NCBI GenBank assembly: GCA_023954715.1
Contig: JAGSHD010000005.1
Location: 62,001-126,000 of the forward strand
DNA: 64,000 nt
Direction of reading: 5' to 3'
Source: Candidatus Cloacimonadota bacterium
GTDB lineage: Bacteria > Muiribacteriota > UBA6191
Made by a program: the position numbers and the translations under genes
Shown here: piece by piece, positions 8,279-16,545 of the stretch
How positions within the stretch are numbered: position 1 is the first letter of the stretch
How the letters are laid out: each line of letters opens with the position of its first letter
Notes under the pieces: generated by a model
Databases searched by the model: none
Told to the model about the DNA's origin: nothing
The model's input: only the letters and a program-made list of their open reading frames with translations

Positions 8279-9172
8279 ATGAAGTCAGATGAATTTGTAG
8301 ATCTTAGTTTATTGGCTCATGTAAAAAACCTATACTTAGCCGCTCGAACAGTAGCAGAGGGCGCTATTGGAGGATTTCATAAATCCCCATATTTAGGGCA
8401 TAATGCGGAGTTTTCTCATCATCGAGAGTATATGCCAGGAGATGAGTTAAAGCACATTGACTGGAAACGCTACGCTAAATCTGGCAAGTATTATGTAAAG
8501 CAATACGAAGAGTCCTCTAGTTTAAATGCTATGATTTTACTCGATCAATCAGCCTCTATGTCCATTAAATCTAAAAAAGGGTTAAATAAGGATCAATACG
8601 CTAAAATTTTGACAAGCTCTTTAGCTTATCTATTACTTGAGCAACATGATGGGGTAGGGTTTATGTCCTTTGCTGAAGGCGTAAACTCTTTTTTACCAAT
8701 TTCGAGTAAAAAGACTAGATTTGCTGAGTTGATCTCTGTACTTGAGTCAGAGCTACCTAAGGGTTCTACCTCATTAGTTAAAGCCATGGATCAACTATTG
8801 CCAAGCCTTAAAAAAAGGTCTTTAGTTGTTATTGTTTCAGATTTTTTACACATGGATGAAGACCTTTTACAAACGATTAAAATGTTAAGATACTTTAAAC
8901 ATGAGGTCATAGCTTTTCACCTATTAAGCAACGAAGAGTTAGACTTTCCATACAAAGATTATGCATTGTTTGAAGATCCAGAAACTAATTTTTCTATGGG
9001 TGTAGACGCTTCTGCTGTTAAAAAACAATACAAAAAAAACTTAGATGAATACCTCAAAGAAGTTAAGTCCTCTATGCATAAATATAATGTGGACTATCAA
9101 CTTTTTCAGACAGATCAAAATATTGAAAAGGCTTTGATTCATTATTTATATAAAAGAGGAAGACATTCATGA
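8279..9172 (+). CDS. DUF58 / vWA-like protein of the MoxR operon
   Basis: A 297-residue cytoplasmic DUF58 protein. The signature block EYMPGDELKHIDWKRYAKSG lies near residue 60, followed by a vWA-like fold with ILLDQSASMS, a DxSxS metal-site motif, near residue 90. Such proteins partner MoxR ATPases in envelope stress and metal-insertion systems. It overlaps the next gene by 4 bp (ATGA), indicating translational coupling. Confidence 0.87.
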   Translation: MKSDEFVDLSLLAHVKNLYLAARTVAEGAIGGFHKSPYLGHNAEFSHHREYMPGDELKHIDWKRYAKSGKYYVKQYEESSSLNAMILLDQSASMSIKSKKGLNKDQYAKILTSSLAYLLLEQHDGVGFMSFAEGVNSFLPISSKKTRFAELISVLESELPKGSTSLVKAMDQLLPSLKKRSLVVIVSDFLHMDEDLLQTIKMLRYFKHEVIAFHLLSNEELDFPYKDYALFEDPETNFSMGVDASAVKKQYKKNLDEYLKEVKSSMHKYNVDYQLFQTDQNIEKALIHYLYKRGRHS

Positions 9173-10749
9173 AATGGTTAGCTCCTCAATGGGCCTTTGC
9201 GCTTTTGTTTGCTTTAGTCCCTATTTTTATACATTTCTGGAAAAAGTCTTCTGCTAAAAAAATCGTATTAGGCTCACTTTATTTACTCCATAGAAAAGAA
9301 CCAAACTTTCATAAGTATTTAAAGCTTCATCAATTGTTACTTTTAATTACAAGAGTATTATTGCTATGCTTTGTTGTTTTTTATTTTTTAAAAACAATTA
9401 GTTTGGCACCACTAGCGGGTCTAAGTGAGTACTTTCCTTTTCATGAAAAAACACAAGTTTACTTAGATACAGGATGGGACAGTCAAAAAATTCTAAAGGA
9501 TATATTCCTTAAACAATTCCCTAATATAAAGTCTCCAAACTTTGAGCAACTTGATTGGAAGGATTTAAATAATAAACTCTTAAACAAAGATCAATCTCAT
9601 TACTATATGTCACGATTTTATGGCTTAGACAAGAGTGAGTTAAACCTTTTACAAAAGAAGGGTTTAACTTTAGTCCCTGTTGCAAAAGAAAAGCTAAAAA
9701 ATACAAGATTAAATCCTATAGAGATTCAACCAAAAAATCCATTTGTAGGCGAATATGTGGAGATTTCTTCTTCATTAGATTCTAACGAGTTAAACAAGGC
9801 TCACTCTATCAAGCTAGAAGTAGAGAACAAAGTGGTCCAGACTCGAAATTTAAGCTCAAAAACTTCATCTAAGTTAAACTTTTCTTTTAAGCTTAAGGCG
9901 CAAGGAGACTCGTATTTAGTTGGTAAAGTAAAAATAGATAAAGACGAGTTTAATAGTGATAACTCGCAAGACTTTAAGGTTCCGCTACGTAGAAGATTAA
10001 AGGTAGCCTTAATCGAAGATATAACAAATGTCCAAGAAAAAGGTTCAAAACTTCACTTTATTTATCAGTTTTTAGTGAGTATTCAACAAAACTCTCCACA
10101 ATTTAATGTGGACTTTGAGGTGTTGACTTCAGATCAGTTTAATAACTCATCTAACGACAGTTTTGATTGGTTGGTTTTAGGAGACCTACAAAATAAAGTA
10201 TGGAAGAAAAAGGACGAACGAGTTATTGTTTTTGCTCAGCGAGGACAAATCCAAGACTTTTACAGTGAAAAGTTTTCTTTAAAGACTTTTAGTTTAAGTG
10301 AAAGCTCTAAACGCATGGAGTTTTTAAATTTGCCAGCTCTAGATAGCTCTTTGGTATCGAGTGATTTTAAAAGCTACCGGCACTTGCAGATCAAAATGTC
10401 AAAAGGCCAAGCTATTGTAAAGTCCAATAGCGAAACTCTTGCTATGAGTTATAAGGGGGATTACTTTTTTAGTTTTGCTTTTACCAAAGCAGATTTCTCT
10501 GGCATTCTTCACCCATATTTTCCAATCTATATGTATCGTCTATTATTAGATCGCTGGGAGTTTCAAAAAACGTCTGAGCTTAAAGACAAGTTTGATTTTT
10601 CAAGAGATAGTAGCTTTTTCAAAGAGTTAAAGCTACAAGACTCTAATCACCAAAGAGTGGACTTTTCTATTCCTATTTTACTACTGATACTATTATTGTT
10701 AGCTTTAGAGCTGTACTTTGTTTTATCTATTGAAAAGCAAAAGTCATAG
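9169..10749 (+). CDS. BatA-like membrane protein
   Basis: A 526-residue protein with the N-terminal BatA module: a hydrophobic segment APQWAFALLFALVPIFIHFW, a charged turn, then a second membrane segment near residues 60-75. A long soluble, probably periplasmic, domain and a C-terminal membrane segment (PILLLILLLLALELYFVL) follow. It matches the third component of MoxR-DUF58-Bat operons linked to aerotolerance or envelope stress in other bacteria. The large middle domain has no motif I recognise. Confidence 0.75.
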   Translation: MKWLAPQWAFALLFALVPIFIHFWKKSSAKKIVLGSLYLLHRKEPNFHKYLKLHQLLLLITRVLLLCFVVFYFLKTISLAPLAGLSEYFPFHEKTQVYLDTGWDSQKILKDIFLKQFPNIKSPNFEQLDWKDLNNKLLNKDQSHYYMSRFYGLDKSELNLLQKKGLTLVPVAKEKLKNTRLNPIEIQPKNPFVGEYVEISSSLDSNELNKAHSIKLEVENKVVQTRNLSSKTSSKLNFSFKLKAQGDSYLVGKVKIDKDEFNSDNSQDFKVPLRRRLKVALIEDITNVQEKGSKLHFIYQFLVSIQQNSPQFNVDFEVLTSDQFNNSSNDSFDWLVLGDLQNKVWKKKDERVIVFAQRGQIQDFYSEKFSLKTFSLSESSKRMEFLNLPALDSSLVSSDFKSYRHLQIKMSKGQAIVKSNSETLAMSYKGDYFFSFAFTKADFSGILHPYFPIYMYRLLLDRWEFQKTSELKDKFDFSRDSSFFKELKLQDSNHQRVDFSIPILLLILLLLALELYFVLSIEKQKS

Positions 10750-10771
10750 CCATATTGTTTAGGAGACTTCA

Positions 10772-11215
10772 GTGATTTCAAAAAGAGCTGAACTCATTTA
10801 TCTTGCTTTATTGATCGTCTCGGTCATAATGTTGGCTACTACTATTATGGCTCCAGATATTGTAAGAAGCCAGTTTCAAATTGTAAGTATAAATCTATAT
10901 GACCATCAAGTTGTAAATGGGGCCTTTCGATCAGTTTATAGTATTAACCTAGCTTATCAAGCGTTAAATACCATAGAAGGAATTGCTTGGATTATATTGG
11001 GAGTGTTAGTCATTAAGAGATCAAAGTGGCTACACACCACTTTATTAGAGATTACATACGCACTGGCTTTTATCTTTTTTGGAGTTTCTGACTTTATTGA
11101 AGTGAATAGCTACCCCCTGTGGTTAGCTTTTTGGAAACTATTCAATGTTTTAATTTTATTGTACCTAAGAAGCATAGTTATACGAGTTTATTATCCGGAG
11201 TCTAGGGTTTATTAA
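10772..11215 (+). CDS. Four-helix integral membrane protein
   Basis: A 147-residue protein with about four hydrophobic segments and short loops, starting at a GTG with AGGAG seven bases upstream. It lies 22 bp after the BatA-like gene and is probably part of that transcript. No residues point to a transport or enzymatic role; function unknown. Confidence 0.6.
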   Translation: MISKRAELIYLALLIVSVIMLATTIMAPDIVRSQFQIVSINLYDHQVVNGAFRSVYSINLAYQALNTIEGIAWIILGVLVIKRSKWLHTTLLEITYALAFIFFGVSDFIEVNSYPLWLAFWKLFNVLILLYLRSIVIRVYYPESRVY

Positions 11216-11217
11216 CT

Positions 11218-12867
11218 CTACCTTCTCATCCATCCATATTTAGTACAGATAAATAAGGAGGGTGTATATGGGTCAACTTTCATACGACCATAGTGTGCGA
11301 ATTCATTGCAATGGTCAGCAGGAGGATAATCACTAGTTAAACCTAGCTTGGTATATCCGTGAACATTTATATCTTCTATAACTTCGACTGACTCGGAAAC
11401 TTTTACTTTTCCTTGTACATGCAGTTTTACTTCAGGATCAGATGTTCCGATTCCTACTTTTCCTGTATTATATGATAGGTTGTCAGTAGATTCATTCCAA
11501 ACAGGAGATGGCGGCTCAATAGGAACACCATTTAATAAAATCTGTTCGGCACTGATTGTGCCAGCTACTTCTAAGTCGTAGTTTGGTACGACTACTCCAA
11601 TTCCAACATTACCTGCAAAGTAATTATTACCCCCACCAGTAAGGTAAGTACCGGGGTTTCCCCCAGCAGACTTAAGGTATAGATCGCTTCCACCACCACT
11701 GCCAACCCAGATTCCACCTGCATTTGTTCCGTTTGGGCTTAAAGCTTGATAGGCATATTTGTCACCGGTTGAGACTTGACTTACAACTTGGTGAGCAGGG
11801 TTTGTTGTACCAACTCCTATGTTTCCGGAGGTGAAAAGAATGTTGGAACCACTATTATCCCAAGGCCCAACATAGTTAGTTAATGGAGTTCCGTTTATCA
11901 AAACCTGTTGTGCATTAATTGCACCACTTACATCTAGTTTGTAAGCGGGTTCTATATTCCCGATACCGATGTTTCCATTCTGCTTGATAAAGAGTCGATG
12001 CTCGTTATTTGTACCTAAACTAAGAAAAGGGTTTGAACCAGAGGTTTCTTTGTTCATGACTGTAAAACCCCCTGTAAATTTACTAACTGAGATATGAGAA
12101 CCATCCGTAGTGGTATTACCAGTATATGTATTGGTCAAAGAAATTGTTGAGTTATCATCAGTTGCATTGACATGTAGAGTAGATAACGGATTAGTAAGAC
12201 CAATACCTACATTACCATTGCTTAACAGAGATAGCTGATACCCAGAGCCAATGACCATTTTTTTATATTCAGCTATGTCTCTATCGTAAGCATAAATACG
12301 ACCATGTTGATTACCGGTGCTATAAAACATTTCTAGTCCTACTCCAGTAGATGGAGTATTGATGGTAGAAGTTGATCGTATTACTCCATCAACATCAACA
12401 GAGGCCTGAGGAGCTGTTGTACCCACTCCTACTTGTCCACCCAAAGTATTGATTGTCAATCTAGGTAGATAACTTGTGTTACCGTCATGGCTTCCTATGT
12501 GAATTTTACCATGATTGGTTTGTGACCCAGTTGATTCTCCAGCGATAAACCCAGCATAGGAAACACCATTGAAACTGGGAGCTAATACAAGTCCAGACCA
12601 TCTACCATTGTTGTGGCTATTACCTAAATACATACCAAAGTCTGTACCATGGGTAGGTTGTAAAACTTCTTTGTTATATTTTATACCAAGTTTATATGGA
12701 GAGTTATCATATCCTATTCCTATGTTGCCAGAGGTGTAAGACATATTTGTTTCAGAAGTGGGTTGATAGATTGTAACCCCTGAACTAAGCCAGTCACCAT
12801 TGGCGTAACTTGCCGTAAGTAGTATATTTAAAAGGAGTAAAGAACTAATACTAAAACGAAATGACAT
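11218..12867 (-). CDS. Secreted repeat-rich surface/fibre-like protein
   Basis: A 549-residue exported protein. The start is placed at the ATG at 12867, which has AGGGG upstream and opens a clear signal peptide (MSFRFSISSLLLLNILLTAS). The mature part contains at least six imperfect repeats of the form GN-I/V-GIG-TNP-x-LxVxG (for example GNVGIGLTNPLSTLHVNA), the beta-rich repeats typical of tail-fibre-like and adhesin-like surface proteins. No C-terminal autocleaving S74 chaperone domain is recognised; the tail ends CTKYGWMRR. It converges end to end with the 10772 gene. It is probably an adhesin or surface fibre; no partner is visible. Confidence 0.75.
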   Translation of the reverse strand: MSFRFSISSLLLLNILLTASYANGDWLSSGVTIYQPTSETNMSYTSGNIGIGYDNSPYKLGIKYNKEVLQPTHGTDFGMYLGNSHNNGRWSGLVLAPSFNGVSYAGFIAGESTGSQTNHGKIHIGSHDGNTSYLPRLTINTLGGQVGVGTTAPQASVDVDGVIRSTSTINTPSTGVGLEMFYSTGNQHGRIYAYDRDIAEYKKMVIGSGYQLSLLSNGNVGIGLTNPLSTLHVNATDDNSTISLTNTYTGNTTTDGSHISVSKFTGGFTVMNKETSGSNPFLSLGTNNEHRLFIKQNGNIGIGNIEPAYKLDVSGAINAQQVLINGTPLTNYVGPWDNSGSNILFTSGNIGVGTTNPAHQVVSQVSTGDKYAYQALSPNGTNAGGIWVGSGGGSDLYLKSAGGNPGTYLTGGGNNYFAGNVGIGVVVPNYDLEVAGTISAEQILLNGVPIEPPSPVWNESTDNLSYNTGKVGIGTSDPEVKLHVQGKVKVSESVEVIEDINVHGYTKLGLTSDYPPADHCNEFAHYGRMKVDPYTPSLFICTKYGWMRR

Positions 12868-12968
12868 AAATGTGCCCCTAATATATGAAAAAACTAACAA
12901 TCACTAACTATATCATTGAATGCAATTGTTAAGCAACTATAAAAAAACAAATTATTTTAAAATAGTTC

Positions 12969-12998
12969 TTGACTTACGGTATTAAGGTGTGGCACTAT
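12969..12998 (+). promoter_or_regulatory. Candidate promoter of the large structured RNA
   Basis: TTGACT at 12969-12974, an 18-bp spacer and CACTAT at 12993-12998 would start transcription near 13005. The -35 match is good and the -10 weak. Position immediately before the onset of dense hairpin-forming sequence supports it. Confidence 0.45.
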
Positions 12999-13004
12999 GT
13001 ACGG

Positions 13005-14067
13005 CTTTCGAAAATACCCGAGAGCAAAGAGCTAAAGATTTAAATCCTTCGGGAGGCAAAGATATGCTCAAAAGGTTACACTGGGAGCCACTGACAAACT
13101 TGTTTGACAGACCGGCCAGAGTTGTGGGATCAAAACCTTGAAGATCAATTGGAGTGTGTGGCAACACAGATAAAGATAAGATCAAGAAGGTACAGTTTAG
13201 AAGTAAACTAAGATCACAACGATAATTCCAGAAAAGCCAAAAAATTGTAGGAGAAACCAGCTTAGTTAGAGGAGCAATCTTTTAATCGCTAGGGACTTAT
13301 TAAGATCGAAACCGGTGAAGCTTTGAGAAAAGGCAAGATCGGACACTTCTTTGGAAACAAAGAGCACAGCTTAGTAAGGGGAAATCTTCAAGAGTAAAGG
13401 TTGCAGTTGGAACTGGACTTAAGGAAAACGAGAGATCGTGATCTGTATGTCAAAGGATCTGATTTGGAATAGCCATAAGCTACCGAGAAAGTAGAAATGG
13501 TCTCAAAAGTGAATGCGGGAGTCGCAAGACAAACAAGATCACCTGAAACGCCAGATTAGAGGGAAACCGACATGAACCCAAAGAAAGGGTCAGCGTAAAC
13601 TGATAACCGGCCTTAGGAACTTGGCAACAGGAACCTAATCGACAGATTGGTTTTAGGGAGTAGCAATATTGTCTGAGACGGGGGCTTGATCTGAAAGAAT
13701 CGCAACATTCTAACAGATTGGTTAAAGAATGGAATCTTTGGAAACAAAGGGACTAGGAAATCAGGACACAGACTGTAGAGGTTATACTCTAGAGTGACCA
13801 GTAAGGTTAAAAGAGGACGAGCAGGGCAACTTGTAAGTAGGCTTTAATGAGAAAACCAAAGAGTGGTTCAAATCACAGATTGGGGTCTAGGTAACTAGAT
13901 ATTATTAAAACTAAAAACTCTATAAATCATCTGAATCGCAGAAGAGCTAGCTAAGGAGTAATCCTTAAACTCTAAGGGACTGGAAAAACGTTAGGGCTCC
14001 GACTTGATTTCGGGATAGCTTTCAAAGCTTTTTAAAACCCCTCAAACTCACGTTTGAGGGGTTTTTT
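13005..14067 (+). ncRNA. Large ornate structured non-coding RNA (about 1.06 kb)
   Basis: No open reading frame of note runs on the plus strand here, and base composition changes to purine-rich with many short exact inverted repeats. I can place ten hairpins, nine closed by GNRA loops with perfect or near-perfect stems: TGTG-GCAA-CACA (13157), CTTT-GAGA-AAAG (13321), TCTTTG-GAAA-CAAAGA (13348), ACGA-GAGA-TCGT (13428), CTTG-GCAA-CAGG inside a TTAGG/CCTAA helix (13613-13638), CTTTG-GAAA-CAAAG (13736), CAGG-GCAA-CTTG (13822), TCTAG-GTAA-CTAGA (13886), TAAGGA-GTAA-TCCTTA (13952), plus AGTTTA/TAAACT (13193). The 5' CCCGA-GAGC (13017-13025) can pair with 3' GCTC (13995) and TCGGG (14010), giving a closing stem. 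A strong terminator ends it. It resembles OLE/GOLLD/ROOL-type giant RNAs in architecture, but I cannot assign it to any known class. Confidence 0.85.
14038..14067 (+). terminator. Rho-independent terminator of the large RNA
   Basis: CCCCTCAAAC pairs perfectly with GTTTGAGGGG around TCAC, followed by six T residues. Right after it, TATAAT at 14070-14075 may be the -10 element for the EamA gene, although no -35 is seen. Confidence 0.93.
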
Positions 14068-14090
14068 GTTATAATGTCGATCGGAATTTT

Positions 14091-14969
14091 ATGAAAAACA
14101 AGCAGCTTATAGCACATTTAATGATGTTAATAACATCCTTTTTAGCTGCCACATCGTTTCCAATTGCAGGGCTAATAACTAAAGACCTCCCCCCTGTTAT
14201 TTTAATGTTTGCTAGATTTTTGTTAGCTGCAATATTGTTTGCTCCTTACGTTATAAAAACAAATGGTTTGCAACTTCCTGAGTTTTCCAAATTACGCTTA
14301 TACTCGATACTGAGTATATTTTTAGTTACATTTTTTTGGTGTATGTTTGAAAGCTTGAGATATACAAGTGTTTTGAATACGGGAGCGCTTTATACTTTAG
14401 TTCCGGCATTTACGGCAGTTTTTGCATTATTTATTAATAGAATTAAAACAAGTAAAGGGCACTCAATGGCTCTGTTGATAGGAACCATTGGAGCGTTATG
14501 GATTGTCTTCAAGGGTGATTATGTAGCATTTTTTTCTATGAGTATTAATTATGGAGATTATGTATTTTTAATTGGTGCTTTGTCTTTAAGTATTTACAAT
14601 ACTTTAATAAAAAAGTTTTATAGCGGGGAGCCAATGCAAGTGATGACCTTTTGGGTTCTTATCAGTGGTACACTATGGCTATTACTAGCATCAAAGGGGG
14701 CAGTTTTTGAAGTGAACTGGTTGGGACTTGCACCAAGAGTTTATGCAGGTCTGTTGTATTTATCTTTTTTTACAACTTTGATAACATTTTTTTTACTGCA
14801 ATTATCTGTGATAGAGATCGGACCAACTAAGGTGGCTGCGTATAGTTTTTTAACTCCTGTGTTTATTACAATTATTAACTTTTTCGCTGGCTTGGCAGAG
14901 TTTGAAATGGCTAGCATACCCGGAATTCTTCTTGTGCTGATAGCTATGATATTGATGCTAAGAAAATAA
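14091..14969 (+). CDS. EamA-family (DMT superfamily) transporter
   Basis: A 292-residue inner-membrane protein with about ten hydrophobic segments arranged as two EamA repeats, the usual drug/metabolite exporter design. PPVILMFARFLLAA in the first repeat and GPTKVAAYSFLTPVF in the second are characteristic family blocks. It starts only 24 bp after the terminator of the large RNA and is therefore a separate unit. Substrate unknown; most relatives export amino acids or metabolites. Confidence 0.82.
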   Translation: MKNKQLIAHLMMLITSFLAATSFPIAGLITKDLPPVILMFARFLLAAILFAPYVIKTNGLQLPEFSKLRLYSILSIFLVTFFWCMFESLRYTSVLNTGALYTLVPAFTAVFALFINRIKTSKGHSMALLIGTIGALWIVFKGDYVAFFSMSINYGDYVFLIGALSLSIYNTLIKKFYSGEPMQVMTFWVLISGTLWLLLASKGAVFEVNWLGLAPRVYAGLLYLSFFTTLITFFLLQLSVIEIGPTKVAAYSFLTPVFITIINFFAGLAEFEMASIPGILLVLIAMILMLRK

Positions 14970-15006
14970 TTATATTTAAACCAAAGGTGTACTAAAGTTC
15001 GAAAAG

Positions 15007-15027
15007 GGCTTAGCTTTGACCTAAGCC
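15007..15027. terminator. Hairpin between converging genes
   Basis: GGCTTAG pairs perfectly with CTAAGCC around a seven-base loop between the EamA gene and the converging exporter gene. No clear T-run follows, so it may be a weak bidirectional terminator. Confidence 0.45.
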
Positions 15028-15072
15028 ATGATTTGGGCTACTGAAAGGCTAGTATTTAAATTGTATCTTAGT

Positions 15073-15690
15073 TTACCAATTTAAAACATCTATAGCTAAT
15101 GAATAGCATAAATACATTAGTATTATAGATGAAGTTAAATTAAAAAGTCTCATTGTATGGTTTGACTGTAGGGAGTTTTTGAGATATTGGGATGCTATAG
15201 CAAGTAATAAAAACCAAACAAAAGAAAACCCAACTACACCAGAACCAAAACAGAGTTTTTCAAAAGAGCTTATAAACTTACCAGAGTACCCTCCAATAAG
15301 TACCACTGTATCGAGATATACATGAGGATTTAGTAAACTAAAGGCCAAAGCACTAATTAAACTTTGTTTTTTACTTATTATTTTACTATCTGAACTTTGT
15401 TCGGGCTTAGGATTGAGTGCTTCATTCGCTTTTAGCAGAGCATAATAGAGTAAAAACAAAACTCCTGTTGCTCCAATAATAGTTTTAAACAATGGAAAAG
15501 CAACAAATAGTTTAGCAGCTCCTATAATTCCGATAGTTACCAAAATAAAATCACATAAAAAACAAACAAATGCTACTAATATATGATTCTGTTTTTTGAT
15601 TCCAGATTCGATGACAAAAATATTTTGAGCACCTAGGGCTAAGATCAAACTAGCTTGGAGCAAAAAACCTTCAATAAAAATACTAAGCAT
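15073..15690 (-). CDS. LysE/ArgO-type amino-acid exporter
   Basis: A 205-residue LysE-superfamily exporter with six hydrophobic segments. The block LILALGAQNIFVIESGIKKQ matches the ArgO/LysE N-terminus, where arginine/lysine exporters carry LGPQN. I start at the ATG at 15690; a longer reading would run 30 codons back into the TIR gene. It lies 4 bp after the TIR protein's stop, last in the five-gene TetR-efflux operon. Likely function is export of a basic amino acid or related metabolite; substrate is inference. Confidence 0.82.
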   Translation of the reverse strand: MLSIFIEGFLLQASLILALGAQNIFVIESGIKKQNHILVAFVCFLCDFILVTIGIIGAAKLFVAFPLFKTIIGATGVLFLLYYALLKANEALNPKPEQSSDSKIISKKQSLISALAFSLLNPHVYLDTVVLIGGYSGKFISSFEKLCFGSGVVGFSFVWFLLLAIASQYLKNSLQSNHTMRLFNLTSSIILMYLCYSLAIDVLNW

Positions 15691-15694
15691 AAAT

Positions 15695-16528
15695 CTATAC
15701 CAAAATTTTGTAAAAGGATTCGATAAGGATTTCGTGTGGATCAAGCCAAGGTTTGGATTGTTGTAGTCTAGGGCAATCAAACATATGAAGATGTTGAAAA
15801 TAAGCGGCTGGAGGGCTCCCGTCTAAACTAATAATTGAGATTTTTTTATTTAGAGCTTTTGCCATTCCTGCTTCATAGGCACAAAAGGTCGAAGATACAA
15901 CTGTTTTAGAATTAATTAAGATGAAGTGATTACAACCATTTAGCTGTTTTTCAATCTCGTTGTACCATGAGTGCCCACTTATTAAAGAGTCTCCGCATAA
16001 AAAAATCTCTAAATCCAAATACTTTCTCAGATAATCAACAAGGTTTTGAATCTGACTTTCATCAGCTACACTATGAGACAAAAATATCTTTGGTTTGATA
16101 GGTGATATTAAATCGACCTTATGATTCATAATAGTTTGAAGCTCAAGAAGTGGATGTTGCGAGTCATCTCTTAATCGGATGACTTTCCAGTTTTTAGGTA
16201 AATTTGGTACCAATATTTTGTGACCAAGTAAAACTAAATAGTAATTGCTAGCATCAATTTTGGGGATCCATTTTTCTAGGATAGAAAAATCAGTGCCATC
16301 AGAAAAATAGACTCCTGTTTCACAAGAGACAGGGTTTCGTAGATTAATATGAGAAGCTCCATCAAAATGATGAGCTGCTTTTAGACTCATGTTTTCTAAT
16401 TTTGGACTTGTAAAAAAAGCGTAATCTACAATAACAGAGTCCTTGGCTTTACAAGACCATTTAAGGCCAGAATGACCCCCATCACAAATGGGGTAAGTTT
16501 TTGATTTGTTACAAAAGCATTTTTTCAT
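15695..16528 (-). CDS. CDGSH iron-sulfur / TIR-domain fusion protein
   Basis: A 277-residue cytoplasmic protein with an unusual layout. Residues 4-19 (CFCNKSKTYPICDGGH) match the CDGSH [2Fe-2S] signature CxCxxSxxxPxCDGxH exactly, with ligands C4, C6, C15 and H19. Residues 30-145 are an uncharacterised region. Residues 146-277 form a TIR domain: KPKIFLSHSVADE at the start, a CGDSLISGHSW loop, and FCAYEAG with candidate catalytic Glu219 where TIR NADases have WCxxE. TIR domains in bacterial immunity consume NAD+ or make cyclic-ADPR signals. The gene sits 17 bp after the efflux adaptor and 4 bp before an exporter, inside an operon. Activity is predicted, not shown. Confidence 0.85.
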   Translation of the reverse strand: MKKCFCNKSKTYPICDGGHSGLKWSCKAKDSVIVDYAFFTSPKLENMSLKAAHHFDGASHINLRNPVSCETGVYFSDGTDFSILEKWIPKIDASNYYLVLLGHKILVPNLPKNWKVIRLRDDSQHPLLELQTIMNHKVDLISPIKPKIFLSHSVADESQIQNLVDYLRKYLDLEIFLCGDSLISGHSWYNEIEKQLNGCNHFILINSKTVVSSTFCAYEAGMAKALNKKISIISLDGSPPAAYFQHLHMFDCPRLQQSKPWLDPHEILIESFYKILV

Positions 16529-16545
16529 AAAATTTGTCCTGTAGC

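Noticed and set aside
12982..13185. A 67-codon minus-strand frame at the start of the large RNA
   Set aside because: It runs opposite to the transcript, has no ribosome-binding site, and its DNA is occupied by inverted repeats that explain its composition.
13861..13880. tRNA suggested by GGTTCAAATC
   Set aside because: The T-loop-like element lacks an acceptor stem, D-arm and anticodon arm at the right distances.
13005..14067. Group II intron, RNase P RNA, tmRNA or rRNA fragment as an explanation for the structured region
   Set aside because: I see no GUGYG-type intron start, no canonical domain V, no reverse transcriptase, none of the conserved RNase P or tmRNA cores, and no rRNA sequence. 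The GAG...CTC hairpin near 13944-13973 only superficially resembles domain V.
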